A stretch of DNA of 64,000 nucleotides from Clostridia bacterium (GTDB taxonomy: Bacteria > Bacillota > Clostridia > Oscillospirales > CAG-272): assembly GCA_017481595.1 (NCBI GenBank), contig JAFUOY010000025.1, positions 62,001 through 126,000 of the forward strand. The letters are read 5' to 3'. The stretch's first letter is position 1; every line of letters starts with the position of its first letter. Made by a program: the position numbers and the translations under genes. The notes under the pieces are model-generated. The model had not been told where the DNA came from and searched no databases. It saw only the letters and a list, made by a program, of their open reading frames with translations. This document shows positions 23,683 through 33,608 of the stretch, one piece after another.

Positions 23683-25851
23683 ATGGACTATAATTATAAG
23701 AAAATTTGGAATATAAGATCGGATAGTACCGTAACGCCTGAGGCTATGGATATATCCCATCGATTGGGAATAAGCCATATTCTCGCAACTCTGTTAATAA
23801 ACCGCGGCTATAACACAGAGGACGGGGTAAGGGCGTTCCTTGGAAAAAGCACGGAGGTGCTTCACGATCCGTTCTTGATGAACGATATGGAAAAGGGCGC
23901 CGCCCGAATACTCAAGGCAGTAGAAAATAAAGAAAAGATATCGGTTTACGGAGACTATGACGTTGACGGAGTTTCCTCTGTAAGCATACTTTATCTTTAT
24001 CTTGAAAAGCTTGGCGCCAACGTGGATTATTATATCCCTAACCGCAAGGTAGAGGGATACGGTGTTTCCGAGCAGGCGATATATAAGCTTTCCGAAAAAG
24101 GAACAAAGCTTATAGTTACCGTTGATACGGGCGTTACCGCATATAAAGAGGTGGAAATTGCAAAGAAACTCGGTATCGATACGGTTATAACGGACCACCA
24201 CGAGTGCCCTGACGTATTGCCCGAGGCAATAGCGGTTATAAACCCCAAAAGAAAGGATACGACCTATCCTTTTTCAAGCCTTGCGGGCGTAGGAGTAGTA
24301 TTCAAGGTGCTTTGCGCTATGGAGCTTTTACATAGCGGAGATACAATGACGAGCTGCGTAAGAAGAATAGCGGATGCATATTCGGATCTTACTGCAATCG
24401 GTACGATTGCAGACGTAATGCCCGTAACTGACGAAAACCGTCTTATTATTTCCTATGGCTTGGGAAGAGCAGAATGTACGGATAAGATAGGTCTTGCTAC
24501 GCTTATAAACCTGTGCAGAAACAACGATACCAAATCCGCAAAGACCAAAAGCAAAAGAAAAATTTCCTCGGGATTTATTGGCTTTACAATAGCTCCGAGA
24601 ATCAACGCGGCAGGCAGAATTTACGATGCCTCCATCGCCGTTGAGCTGTTCTTGTCCAAAAATCTTAAGGATGCGGAAAAGTACGCCCTTCAGCTTTGCG
24701 ATATAAATAAGGACAGACAGATAGAGGAAAACAGAATAGCAGACGAGGCGTTTGCTAAAATCGAGCAAGACGGCTACGATCATGGCGGAGTTATAATTCT
24801 TGACGATCCGGATTGGAATCACGGTGTAATCGGTATAGTTTCCTCCCGAGTAACTGAAAGATATTCCTTACCGTCAATCCTCGTATCCTTTGAGGGAAAT
24901 GAGGACCCATATGATGAAAACGCTATCGGTAAGGGATCGGGAAGAAGCGTAAGAGGAATGAATCTTGTAAATGCGCTTTCTGCCTGCTCGGACCTTCTTG
25001 AAAAATTCGGCGGGCACGAGCTGGCTGCGGGACTTAGCGTAAAGAGAAAGAATCTTAAGGAGCTTCAAAGAAGAATGTCAGAGTATGCAAGAGGCTGCTT
25101 TAACGGTGTTGAGCCTGTAAGCACTCTTGATATAGACTGTGAGCTTGCGCCAAAAGAGGTAACGAAGGATCTTGCCACGGAGATAATGCTTCTTGAGCCC
25201 TACGGAGTATCAAACTTAGTTCCCGTATTCGCTATGAAAGAGGTCGTTATTGACGATATCGTTCCCGTAGGAATGAACAGACATCTTAAGCTTATTCTTT
25301 CAAAGCAGGGAATACGCTTTACCGCAATGCTGTTTTGCACCTCTACGGAGGACTTTGCATACAATATTTCAGAAGAGGTCGATATTGCGTTCAACCTTGA
25401 AATAAACGAATTTATGAATATGCGCACCGTTCAATTCAACGTAAAGGATATAAGACTGTGTGAAAGATCCTTGAATGAGCAGAAAAACGGTGAAATAGAT
25501 TATGAAAAGATAAAAAATGGGGAATATACAGGTAACGTGAATGACGTTGTTCCCACACGTGAGGATTTTGCCCTTGTATATAATTTCCTTTCAAGAGAAG
25601 CAAGGGACGGAGTCCACGAGTATTCATACATAAGGCTTCTTAATGCCATAAGAGGCAGAAAAAAAGACCATACTCTCAAATACGCAAAGCTTAAGAATAT
25701 TATTAAAATTTTCAGAGAGCTTAATATCGTGTTGATAGATGAAAAGGATGAATTAAGCTTTGAATTCCGTATCGTGTATACGAAAACAAAGACGAATCTT
25801 GAAAAATCCAATATACTTAAGAAGCTGAAGACATTATACATTGGAAAATGA
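23683..25851 (+). CDS. recJ: single-stranded-DNA-specific exonuclease RecJ
   Basis: A 5'-3' ssDNA exonuclease of recombination and repair. The 722 residues contain DHH motifs: YGDYDVDG (Asp about 91), VTVDTG, and TDHHE (Asp-His-His about 171-173). A DHHA1 region follows with HGVIGIVSSR and FGGHELAAGLSV, then an OB fold. The C-terminal extra domain (about 150 residues, basic) is typical of Firmicute RecJ. The stop at 25851 lies just before the relA ribosome binding site. Confidence 0.94.
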   Translation: MDYNYKKIWNIRSDSTVTPEAMDISHRLGISHILATLLINRGYNTEDGVRAFLGKSTEVLHDPFLMNDMEKGAARILKAVENKEKISVYGDYDVDGVSSVSILYLYLEKLGANVDYYIPNRKVEGYGVSEQAIYKLSEKGTKLIVTVDTGVTAYKEVEIAKKLGIDTVITDHHECPDVLPEAIAVINPKRKDTTYPFSSLAGVGVVFKVLCAMELLHSGDTMTSCVRRIADAYSDLTAIGTIADVMPVTDENRLIISYGLGRAECTDKIGLATLINLCRNNDTKSAKTKSKRKISSGFIGFTIAPRINAAGRIYDASIAVELFLSKNLKDAEKYALQLCDINKDRQIEENRIADEAFAKIEQDGYDHGGVIILDDPDWNHGVIGIVSSRVTERYSLPSILVSFEGNEDPYDENAIGKGSGRSVRGMNLVNALSACSDLLEKFGGHELAAGLSVKRKNLKELQRRMSEYARGCFNGVEPVSTLDIDCELAPKEVTKDLATEIMLLEPYGVSNLVPVFAMKEVVIDDIVPVGMNRHLKLILSKQGIRFTAMLFCTSTEDFAYNISEEVDIAFNLEINEFMNMRTVQFNVKDIRLCERSLNEQKNGEIDYEKIKNGEYTGNVNDVVPTREDFALVYNFLSREARDGVHEYSYIRLLNAIRGRKKDHTLKYAKLKNIIKIFRELNIVLIDEKDELSFEFRIVYTKTKTNLEKSNILKKLKTLYIGK

Positions 25852-25862
25852 AGGAGAAGCAT

Positions 25863-28082
25863 ATGACGGAGGAGAGATTAAAACCTATTGAGCATTTGCT
25901 TACAATACTTGAAAGCAGCAATAGAAAATACGACCTTGAAAAGATAAAAAAGGCGTTTTTGTATGCTGACGATATGCATATTGGACAGATGCGTCAAAGC
26001 GGAGAGCCCTATATTTCTCACCCTGTCGCAGTTGCGGAAAGCGTAGCGGCATTGGGTCTTGATACGGATTCAATTTGCGCTGCATTTTTGCACGATACCG
26101 TGGAGGACTGCCCCGATAAAACAGATCTTGAAACTGTAAGAAAGATATTTGGTAATGACGTTGCATTGTTCGTTGACGGCGTTACCAAGATCAAGTCTAT
26201 AAACGTAGAAGATAAGGAAGAAACTCATATTGAAAATATCCGAAAGATGCTTCTTGCCATGTCAAAGGATATCAGAGTTATCTTTATCAAGCTCTGCGAC
26301 AGAATGCACAATATGCATACCTTGTATGTAAAAAAGGATGCAAAAAGAAGAGCCATCGCTCTTGAAACGATGCACGTATACGCCCCCCTTGCTCACCGAC
26401 TCGGTATGCAGAGGGTAAAGCAGGATCTTGAGGATTACGCCCTTAAATACCTTGACCCCATAGGATATGATGAGGTCAAAAAAAATATAGACGAGAAATA
26501 CGGTAAGAATATATATTTCATAGAAAATGTTAAAAATTTCGTCTCTGCAAAGCTTGAGGCGGCAAATATAAATTTCAGCCTTAAGGGACGTGTAAAAACT
26601 GTATACAGCGTATACCGCAAGATGTTTAACCAGAACAAGAGCTTTGATGAAATATATGACTTTTATGCCCTTCGTATAATCGTAGATACGGAGCTTGAAT
26701 GTTATACGGTTCTCGGACTTATACACGAAATGTATAAATCCGTTCCGGGCAGATTCAAGGACTATATTTCCACACCTAAGCCCAATATGTATCAGTCACT
26801 CCATACCACGGTCATAGGTAAGGATGGTATTCCCTTTGAGGTTCAGATAAGAACAAGGGAAATGCACCACGTGGCTGAATACGGTATCGCTGCCCATTGG
26901 AAATACAAGAGCGGAGAAAAATCCTCCGTTGATATTGACAAAAAGCTTGACTGGATATCCAAGCTTATAGATACCGAAAACGATACGAAGGACCCTGACG
27001 AGTTCCTTCACGCGTTCAAAATAGATATTTTCCACGATGAGACCTTTGTGTTTACACCAAAGGGTGACGTTGTGGCATTGCCCCTTGGCGCTACGCTTAT
27101 TGACTTTGCATACTCCATTCATACGGGCGTAGGTAATAAGATGATAGGCGCTAAGATCAACGGAAGGATCGCTCCCATTGATTCAGAGCCCAAAAACGGC
27201 GATATCGTTGAGGTAATCACCTCAAACTCCTCAAAGGGACCAAGCAGAGACTGGCTTAATATAGTTAAGACAAGCGAAGCGAGAAACAAGATCCGTCAAT
27301 GGTTCAAAAAGGAAAGACGCCAGGAAAATATTATTGTCGGTAAAAATGAAATTGAAAAGATCTTCAACCGCAAGCATATGCATTGTACCGATGCCGAAAT
27401 GGAGGAGATCGCCACAACCGTTGCAAAGCGTATCGGTATGATAGACGCAAGCGACCTTTATAACGCCATCGGCTACGGCGGTATTTCATATACCAAGGTT
27501 GAATCAAAGCTTACTGACGAGTACGAAAGAAATTATAAGAAGGAGCCTGTAAAGGAGCCTGTAATAGAGCCCACTCCCCAGAATTCTGCCGCTGTTAAAA
27601 AGCGTAAATCCTCGGGCGGCGTAATCGTAGACGGAGAAGAGGGCTGCGCGGTTAAGTTTGCAAAATGCTGCAATCCCTTGCCCGGTGAGGAGATCATTGG
27701 ATTTATTACAAAGGGATACGGTATTTCAATTCATAAGGCAGACTGTCCCAATATCAGTAACGCCTACGCAAATGAGGAAAATGTAAACAGATTCGTAAAG
27801 GCGGAATGGAATATGCCCTCGGGCTCATCCTCCTCAACCTATGAATCTGCAATAAAGATATACGTTACAAACCGTATTTCGATTCTTGCCGATATATCCG
27901 TGGCTCTTGCGGATATGAGAGTTGATATCGTTTCCATCAACACACAAAATCTGGACGGGGCATCAATTATCAATATGGTAATTTCCTGTAAGGATATAAG
28001 CCACTTTAATTCAATCGTGTCAAGAGTCAGAAATATCAAGGACGTTATAAGAGTAACGAGAGTATTGGGGGCATCAACGTGA
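25863..28082 (+). CDS. relA: bifunctional (p)ppGpp synthetase/hydrolase RelA/SpoT
   Basis: Stringent-response enzyme of 739 residues with all expected domains. The HD hydrolase has SHPVAVAE and HDTVED (His-Asp about 77-78). The synthetase has RFKDYI (about 297); this R-x-K-D form marks bifunctional enzymes. TGS (FVFTPKGDVVALP) follows, then a CC/zinc-finger region (CCNPLPGEEIIG) and a C-terminal ACT domain. The start at 25863 follows AAGGAG; an in-frame ATG at 25848 overlaps that site. It overlaps dtd by 4 bp. Confidence 0.96.
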   Translation: MTEERLKPIEHLLTILESSNRKYDLEKIKKAFLYADDMHIGQMRQSGEPYISHPVAVAESVAALGLDTDSICAAFLHDTVEDCPDKTDLETVRKIFGNDVALFVDGVTKIKSINVEDKEETHIENIRKMLLAMSKDIRVIFIKLCDRMHNMHTLYVKKDAKRRAIALETMHVYAPLAHRLGMQRVKQDLEDYALKYLDPIGYDEVKKNIDEKYGKNIYFIENVKNFVSAKLEAANINFSLKGRVKTVYSVYRKMFNQNKSFDEIYDFYALRIIVDTELECYTVLGLIHEMYKSVPGRFKDYISTPKPNMYQSLHTTVIGKDGIPFEVQIRTREMHHVAEYGIAAHWKYKSGEKSSVDIDKKLDWISKLIDTENDTKDPDEFLHAFKIDIFHDETFVFTPKGDVVALPLGATLIDFAYSIHTGVGNKMIGAKINGRIAPIDSEPKNGDIVEVITSNSSKGPSRDWLNIVKTSEARNKIRQWFKKERRQENIIVGKNEIEKIFNRKHMHCTDAEMEEIATTVAKRIGMIDASDLYNAIGYGGISYTKVESKLTDEYERNYKKEPVKEPVIEPTPQNSAAVKKRKSSGGVIVDGEEGCAVKFAKCCNPLPGEEIIGFITKGYGISIHKADCPNISNAYANEENVNRFVKAEWNMPSGSSSSTYESAIKIYVTNRISILADISVALADMRVDIVSINTQNLDGASIINMVISCKDISHFNSIVSRVRNIKDVIRVTRVLGAST

Positions 28083-28525
28083 TTGCAGTATTACAAAGAG
28101 TGTCAAGAGCAAGCGTTACCGTTGACAAAGATACGTGCGGAAGCATTGAAAACGGACTTTTAATACTTCTCGGTGTTAAAAACGGAGATACGGAAAAGGA
28201 CGCTGCGCTTTTGGCGGACAAAATAAGCAAATTAAGGATCTTTTCCGACGAAAACGGCAAAATGAATCTTAGTGTAAGGGATGTGGAGGGCAAGGCGCTT
28301 GTAATATCCAATTTTACACTTTTGGCAAATTATAAAAAGGGTAACAGACCCGATTATATGAACGGAGCAAAGCCCGATGAGGCAAATCGCCTTTACGAGT
28401 ATTTTTGCGACTATATCTCAGCCCTCGTACCAACGGAAAGAGGAATTTTCGGCGCGGATATGAAGGTGGAGCTTTTAAATGACGGCCCTGTTACCATCGT
28501 TATGGATAGTGAAGTTTTAAAATGA
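28079..28525 (+). CDS. dtd: D-aminoacyl-tRNA deacylase
   Basis: Removes D-amino acids (and misloaded Gly) from tRNA. The 148 residues include QRVSRASVTVD at the N-terminus, NFTLLANYKKGNRP (the active-site S/T-Q-hydrophobic loop in a diverged N-F-T-L-L form) and a C-terminal NDGPVTIVMDS close to the conserved Gly-Pro cross-subunit motif. It starts with GTG overlapping the relA stop. relA-dtd adjacency is common in Firmicutes. Confidence 0.92.
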   Translation: MIAVLQRVSRASVTVDKDTCGSIENGLLILLGVKNGDTEKDAALLADKISKLRIFSDENGKMNLSVRDVEGKALVISNFTLLANYKKGNRPDYMNGAKPDEANRLYEYFCDYISALVPTERGIFGADMKVELLNDGPVTIVMDSEVLK

Positions 28526-29985
28526 AATTAAATTTAAGCGGTAAAATAAATAAGATCTACGTTCAGTCCCTTTGTATGATGTTTTATCACGGAGTAAAAT
28601 TTCCCGAAAACGAGGAAAATACCGACGGACTTGAGCTTACCGTTAACGTATCCGAACATAAAAATGCTGTACACTGTACAGCATTTTTAAAAAGTGGAGA
28701 CAAAGAGGTAAGTAAGGAAGCGAAATGTGAATTTACAGAGGAAGAAAGCGCCGACAGAACGTATAAAATAGCCATTGGACAAGCGGTTTATATGGCGTGT
28801 GCTTGTATTACGGGCAGATCCTCGGGCTACGGCATCTTAACGGGCATTCGCCCCTCAAAGGTGGTTGCCGCATTGCTTGAAAGCCATACGGAAAAGGAAA
28901 CAAGGGATATACTTTTAAACAGATATCTTTTATCCTGCGATAAGGCGGATCTGTGTATAGAGGTTGCCAAAAACGAAACCGCTATACTTAAAAGAACGGA
29001 CGATGGTAAATGCAGTATTTACATTTCCATTCCCTTTTGTCCGTCAAGATGTAATTATTGCTCCTTTATTTCCTACGCGGGTAAAAAGCTCTTTTCCTTA
29101 ATACCCTCTTACCTTGATAAGCTTAATTGCGATATAAGAAAGACCTTTGATACCGTAAAAAAGTGCGGTCTTACCGTGTCCTGCATTTATATAGGAGGCG
29201 GAACTCCCACCATACTTGACCCATCTCAGCTTGAAAATATGCTTTCAACCGTGGGAAAGTGTATTGATACCTCCACCCTTGACGAGTACACTCTTGAGGG
29301 CGGCAGACCCGATACGATAACCGACGAGAAGCTTCTTATTGCCAAAAGATACGGTATAACCAGAATAAGTGTAAATCCGCAGACTCTTAACGATACTGTC
29401 CTTGAAAAAATCGGTAGAAGGCATACGGTAGAGGACTTTTTAACAGCTTATGAAAAGGTAAAAAGAAGCGGTATTGACTGTATAAATACGGACCTTATCG
29501 CAGGACTTGATTATGACGATTTTGAAAGCTTTAAGTCAACGGTTGACAGAATAATTGAGCTTGATCCTCATAACGTTACGGTACATAGCTTTTGTGTAAA
29601 GAACGCGGCGCAGATACGCAGCGACGACAAGGATATTTACGAAAAAAACAATGATACCGCAAGGTCAAGCGTGGATTACTCCATAAAGGCGCTTCTTGAA
29701 AAGGGTTATATACCTTATTATATGTACCGACAGAAGAATACCGTTGATAATTCGGAAAACGTGGGCTACGCAAAGGAAGGCGCCTTCGGTCTTTATAACG
29801 TGTATATGATGTCGGATGCCCATACCGTTTTCGGTATTGGCGCGGGAGCCACCACAAAGCTGGTCAAGCACCGTGACGGCAAAGAGGAGATCAAACGAAT
29901 ATTTTCAAAAAAATATCCATATGAATATCTAAAGGCTGAGGAAGACGAAGAGCAAGAGATAATCAGTTTTTTTGAGAGGAGTTAG
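28522..29985 (+). CDS. hemZ: coproporphyrinogen III dehydrogenase-like radical SAM protein HemZ
   Basis: A 487-residue radical SAM enzyme. The 4Fe-4S motif C-x3-C-x2-C is CPSRCNYC (Cys about 173, 177, 180). It is followed by the GGGTPT strand, EGGRPDTI, RISVNPQT and NTDLIAGL, the HemN/HemZ pattern. An N-terminal domain of about 160 residues (GYGILTGIRPSK) distinguishes HemZ from HemN. It overlaps dtd by 4 bp. No other heme genes are visible, so the substrate in this organism is uncertain. Confidence 0.88.
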   Translation: MKLNLSGKINKIYVQSLCMMFYHGVKFPENEENTDGLELTVNVSEHKNAVHCTAFLKSGDKEVSKEAKCEFTEEESADRTYKIAIGQAVYMACACITGRSSGYGILTGIRPSKVVAALLESHTEKETRDILLNRYLLSCDKADLCIEVAKNETAILKRTDDGKCSIYISIPFCPSRCNYCSFISYAGKKLFSLIPSYLDKLNCDIRKTFDTVKKCGLTVSCIYIGGGTPTILDPSQLENMLSTVGKCIDTSTLDEYTLEGGRPDTITDEKLLIAKRYGITRISVNPQTLNDTVLEKIGRRHTVEDFLTAYEKVKRSGIDCINTDLIAGLDYDDFESFKSTVDRIIELDPHNVTVHSFCVKNAAQIRSDDKDIYEKNNDTARSSVDYSIKALLEKGYIPYYMYRQKNTVDNSENVGYAKEGAFGLYNVYMMSDAHTVFGIGAGATTKLVKHRDGKEEIKRIFSKKYPYEYLKAEEDEEQEIISFFERS

Positions 29986-29986
29986 T

Positions 29987-30892
29987 ATGAAAAATATAAA
30001 TGTTTCATTCAGGGATGAAAACGAAAAAAAGAAATTCGTCCTTGAATGTGAGGAAAAATTTCATAAATATCTCAAAGAAGTATCAAAAAAAGCAGTTGGC
30101 AGCGGCGCGGATATACTTTTATTATCGGGTCCCACCTGCTCGGGCAAGACCACCCTTGCAAATAAAATAATCAATGATTTTAAAAAGAAGGGAAGTAGGG
30201 TCATAGTTGTTTCCATTGACGACTTTTTTAACGACAGAAATGATTCGCGCGTTGTTGAGGAAGGCAAACGCATAGACTACGATTCAATTAACGCCCTTGA
30301 TTTTGAGCAGCTTAAAAAAACCGTTTGCGACCTTAAGGAAAAAAGAGAATTTTCCGTTCCCAGATACGATTTTTTGACACAAAAGCGGGCGGGATTCGAC
30401 CATTACAAGGCGGACGATAATACCGTGGTAATTTTCGAGGGAATACAGGCTGTATATCCTGAAATTATCGCCTTGTTTGCGGATTGTGATTACGTTGGTA
30501 TCTTCAGTAACGTAAACGAGGACGTTACCGTAAACGGAACATACTTTTCAAGAGATGATATCCGTCTTTCAAGAAGAATAGTCCGTGATAAAAAGTTCAG
30601 GGGCGCAACTGCGGATTTTTCAATGTACCTTTGGGAAACCGTAAGGGAAAACGAGGATAAAAACATTTATCCCAATAAAAATATTTGTAAAATACAAATG
30701 GATTCCTTTCTCGAGTACGAATTATTCGTGCTGAAAAATTATATAATAGAAATACTGGACGAGGTAGAGCAGGATAACGTATATTACGGTCAGGCAATAT
30801 CCTTACGTAAGAAATTTGAGGATCTTTTAAGCATAAGCTACGATTACGTTCCCAACAATTCCCTCTACACAGAATTTTTAGGTAAAAAATAA
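29987..30892 (+). CDS. uridine kinase-like nucleoside kinase
   Basis: A 301-residue P-loop kinase. GPTCSGKTT is the Walker A loop, VVSIDDFF the Asp-containing strand typical of uridine/phosphoribulokinase-like enzymes, then RIDYDSINALD, VPRYDFLTQKRAG and VIFEGIQA. It phosphorylates a nucleoside or similar small molecule; the precise substrate is open. The start at 29987 follows GAGGAG, 1 bp after the hemZ stop. It is longer than Udk (about 210 residues), with extra C-terminal helices. Confidence 0.82.
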   Translation: MKNINVSFRDENEKKKFVLECEEKFHKYLKEVSKKAVGSGADILLLSGPTCSGKTTLANKIINDFKKKGSRVIVVSIDDFFNDRNDSRVVEEGKRIDYDSINALDFEQLKKTVCDLKEKREFSVPRYDFLTQKRAGFDHYKADDNTVVIFEGIQAVYPEIIALFADCDYVGIFSNVNEDVTVNGTYFSRDDIRLSRRIVRDKKFRGATADFSMYLWETVRENEDKNIYPNKNICKIQMDSFLEYELFVLKNYIIEILDEVEQDNVYYGQAISLRKKFEDLLSISYDYVPNNSLYTEFLGKK

Positions 30893-30903
30893 GAGGAATC
30901 ATT

Positions 30904-32559
30904 TTGTCAGATACACTCAATACTGAAAAAAGAAGTTCAAAAAAACTGTTTTTTTCGGGTGTAATTATTTTAACTGTAGCCAATATTTTGGTAAAAAGCG
31001 TCGGACTTATATCAAAAATCGCTTTAAACAGGGTAGTTGGCAGTGTTGGCGCAGGATACTATAGCTCAGCATATGAGATTTATGCGTTTTTGTACGTTAT
31101 ATCAACCGCAGGTCTGCCCATTGCAATATCCATAATGGTGTCCAAAAGCAGAGCGGCGGGAAGACTGTCTGAAACGGAAAAAATATATAATACGGCATTT
31201 AAGTTTTTTGCGACCATGGGGCTTGTTTTAACAGGCCTCATGATTATTTTTTCAAGGCAATTAGCCTCCCTTATGGGCGCGCCCGAAACCTACGTTTGCA
31301 TACGGGCGGTAGCTCCCACCTTACTTTTTATTTGTATCAGCAGCTGTATAAGGGGATATTTTCAAGGATATCAGTTAATGGGACCAACTGCAATATCGCA
31401 GATTATTGAAGCTGTTTTTAAGGTGGTAATAGGTATTGGAGGTGCCATATACGCAAAGAAAATGGGATATACAGATAATATAGTGGCGGCGTACACGGTT
31501 TTAGGCGTTACCGTCGGCGTATTTATCGGTATGGTGTATCTGTGCGTAAAAAGACTTGTCTTTAAAAAAGAGCAATTTTACGATAAAATAAGCGAAGAGT
31601 CAAAAAGCACCCGCGCCCTTGTAAAGGAAATGCTTTATATAGCCATTCCCATAACCGTAAGCTCCTCCGTACTGTCACTTACCACCATTTTTGATACGTT
31701 TACCATTCAGCACAGGCTTCTTTCCTTCGGTATGGATAAGGCTACCATAAGGGTGTATTACGGTGATTATACGTCAATCGTAATATCAATGTTCAATTTG
31801 CCAACCATACTTTTATATCCCATAGCAAACGCAATAGTCCCTCTTGTTGCCGCATCGGGAGAGGAAAATAATCTGAGCTTGCAAAATAAAATACGTGAAA
31901 TGGGCTTAAGGCTTATGGGAATAATCGCGATTCCGTCGGCAATCGGGCTTTCTGTTTTCTCCTTTCCGATACTTGATCTGCTTATGTTCAGACAGGATTC
32001 TGCAGAAAGGGCGTCGGCTTGGCTTTCGGTTTCTGCCTTATCCGTAATATTTCTTGGACTGATTTCTGTTTCAAACGCATTTTTAAACTCAGCGGGAAAG
32101 CATAGAATGCCCATTATTTCAATGCTTTGCGGCGCTATTGTAAAGCTTATGGTAAACTACTTGCTGATAGGTAAAATAGGTATTGTCGGCGCCTCGGTAG
32201 GCACGGTTTGCTGTTATATTACTGCGGCAATATTAAACCTGTATTTTGTAACAAGGTATATCGGCAAGCTGCCAAAGCCGTCGGGTGTGCTTGTTATGCC
32301 CTTTATATGCTCCGTTATCTGTATAGGCTCAGCGGTAATTGCTTATACCGTATTAAGCCTTTGCGCTCCAAATAAAATATGCACCCTCCTTGCAATAGGA
32401 ACGGCGGTGATCGTATATGTAATAACAGTTGTCGCATCGGGTACCGTAACGAATGAGGAGCTGAAGCTTTTACCAATGGGAAACAAAATAGTCAAGGTAA
32501 TAAATCGCTTGAATTTTGTTGATTTTTTAGTAAAAATATCCAAAAAAACTACAAAATAA
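30904..32559 (+). CDS. SpoVB/YabM-type MurJ-like lipid flippase
   Basis: A 551-residue integral membrane protein with about 14 hydrophobic helices of the MOP exporter superfamily. SGVIILTVANILVKSVGLISKI and GAGYYSSAYEIYAFLYVISTAGLPIAIS are the family N-terminal signature; CIRGYFQGYQLMGPTAISQI follows. It probably flips lipid-linked peptidoglycan or spore-wall precursors. The start is TTG with AGAGGA upstream. In Bacillus the equivalent yabM lies near yabO-yabP-yabQ; here the same set is next door with hup between them, supporting the assignment. Confidence 0.87.
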   Translation: MSDTLNTEKRSSKKLFFSGVIILTVANILVKSVGLISKIALNRVVGSVGAGYYSSAYEIYAFLYVISTAGLPIAISIMVSKSRAAGRLSETEKIYNTAFKFFATMGLVLTGLMIIFSRQLASLMGAPETYVCIRAVAPTLLFICISSCIRGYFQGYQLMGPTAISQIIEAVFKVVIGIGGAIYAKKMGYTDNIVAAYTVLGVTVGVFIGMVYLCVKRLVFKKEQFYDKISEESKSTRALVKEMLYIAIPITVSSSVLSLTTIFDTFTIQHRLLSFGMDKATIRVYYGDYTSIVISMFNLPTILLYPIANAIVPLVAASGEENNLSLQNKIREMGLRLMGIIAIPSAIGLSVFSFPILDLLMFRQDSAERASAWLSVSALSVIFLGLISVSNAFLNSAGKHRMPIISMLCGAIVKLMVNYLLIGKIGIVGASVGTVCCYITAAILNLYFVTRYIGKLPKPSGVLVMPFICSVICIGSAVIAYTVLSLCAPNKICTLLAIGTAVIVYVITVVASGTVTNEELKLLPMGNKIVKVINRLNFVDFLVKISKKTTK

Positions 32560-32590
32560 CAAAAAAAATTAAAAAAATTACACAATATAC

Positions 32591-32619
32591 TTGAATTTTG
32601 TATTATGTAATGATATAAT
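32591..32619 (+). promoter_or_regulatory. sigma-A promoter of hup
   Basis: TTGAAT, 17-bp spacer, TATAAT (32614-32619). Confidence 0.78.
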
Positions 32620-32670
32620 AAAAATACAAATATAAATATTATGAATATCAAAGAAAAGAGGATCACACCA

Positions 32671-32946
32671 ATGAACAAGACAGACCTTATCGAATATGTC
32701 ATTAAGGAAACAGAGTTTAAGAGAAAAGATGCCGTTGCAGCTGTAGAGGCAGTAATAGCAGGAATGGAAAAAGCTCTCGTTGAAGGTGATAAGGTTCAGA
32801 TAGTAGGCTTCGGTACTTTTGAAACAAAGGTACAGGCTGCAAGAGAAGGACGCAACCCTGCAACAGGAGAAGCTATTCAGATTCCTGAATCCAAAACGGT
32901 TAAGTTTTCTGCAGGCAAGGCTCTTAAGGAAAAAGTTAACGCTTAA
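32671..32946 (+). CDS. hup: HU family nucleoid protein
   Basis: A 91-residue DNA-bending protein. MNKTDLIEYVIKETEFKRKDA is the helical dimer part. GFGTFETKVQAAREGRNPATGE contains the beta-arm with the Asn-Pro that intercalates into DNA, and VKFSAGKALKEKVN closes it. An in-frame ATG at 32641 would add 10 residues, but HU proteins begin at MNK, so 32671 is used. It has its own promoter and a terminator. Confidence 0.96.
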   Translation: MNKTDLIEYVIKETEFKRKDAVAAVEAVIAGMEKALVEGDKVQIVGFGTFETKVQAAREGRNPATGEAIQIPESKTVKFSAGKALKEKVNA

Positions 32947-32964
32947 CTAAAATTAAATAAATAG

Positions 32965-32996
32965 CAGGCTGTGTTAAGTTTACGCAGCCTGTTTTA
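32965..32996 (+). terminator. terminator of hup
   Basis: CAGGCTGTGT pairs with ACGCAGCCTG, followed by TTTT. Confidence 0.82.
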
Positions 32997-33015
32997 TATG
33001 GCGTGAGGTTAAAAT

Positions 33016-33264
33016 ATGAGAATAGATAAGTTTTTAAAGGTTTCAAGAATTATAAAAAGACGCACGGTGGCAAATGACGCCTGTGACGCGGCGCACGTTA
33101 GTGTAAACGGCAGAACGGTCAAGGCATCCTATGACGTTAAGGAGGGAGATATTATTGACATCACCTTCGGCGCAAAAAAATTAAAAATAAGAGTTCTTGA
33201 CGTTAAGGAAGTAGTCAGAAAAAATGATGCATCCGAATTATATGAGGTAGTGTCCGAGGAATAA
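33016..33264 (+). CDS. rqcP: S4-domain RNA-binding protein RqcP (YabO)
   Basis: An 82-residue S4 domain: MRIDKFLKVSRIIKRRTVANDACD, VNGRTVKASYDVKEGDIIDI. By family it works with RqcH on stalled 50S subunits to add Ala tails to nascent chains. The order hup-rqcP-yabP-yabQ is a classic Firmicute arrangement. A hairpin overlapping its last codons may reduce read-through into the sporulation genes. Confidence 0.92.
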   Translation: MRIDKFLKVSRIIKRRTVANDACDAAHVSVNGRTVKASYDVKEGDIIDITFGAKKLKIRVLDVKEVVRKNDASELYEVVSEE

Positions 33265-33280
33265 TCTCGGGCACTTTTTC
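33250..33280 (+). terminator. terminator overlapping the 3' end of rqcP
   Basis: GTGTCCGAG pairs with CTCGGGCAC (one G·U), followed by TTTTTC. It would separate constitutive rqcP from spore-stage yabP/yabQ. Confidence 0.72.
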
Positions 33281-33321
33281 ATATTATAACCTGTAGCGTA
33301 TTTTAAATCCCGGAGGTTCAT

Positions 33322-33600
33322 ATGGAAGAAAGCGGTAAATTGCTGGATCACGACGTTGTAATAACATCAAGGAAGAAAATTCAAATGACGGGAATAAATG
33401 ACGTAACAAGCTTTGATGAAGGTCAGGTAATGGCGCAAAACACGGATTCCGATATATCAATAGAGGGAGAAAACCTTAAAATAGAAAAATTTGATTCTCA
33501 AAGCGGGGTATTAACTGTAAACGGAAAAATAAACGGACTTTATTATTACGGTACGTCCCCTTCTAAAAAGAAAAAAACCATAAAGGGAATATTTAAATGA
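33322..33600 (+). CDS. yabP: sporulation protein YabP
   Basis: A 92-residue protein needed for spore cortex formation in Bacillus. HDVVITSRKKIQMTGINDVTSFDE and the LKIEKFDSQSGVLTVNGKINGLYY core match the YabP/YqfC family. CGGAGG lies before the ATG. It is followed 8 bp later by yabQ. A mother-cell sigma-E promoter is expected from the family, but I could not mark one confidently. Confidence 0.92.
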   Translation: MEESGKLLDHDVVITSRKKIQMTGINDVTSFDEGQVMAQNTDSDISIEGENLKIEKFDSQSGVLTVNGKINGLYYYGTSPSKKKKTIKGIFK

Positions 33601-33608
33601 GGTAAAAA

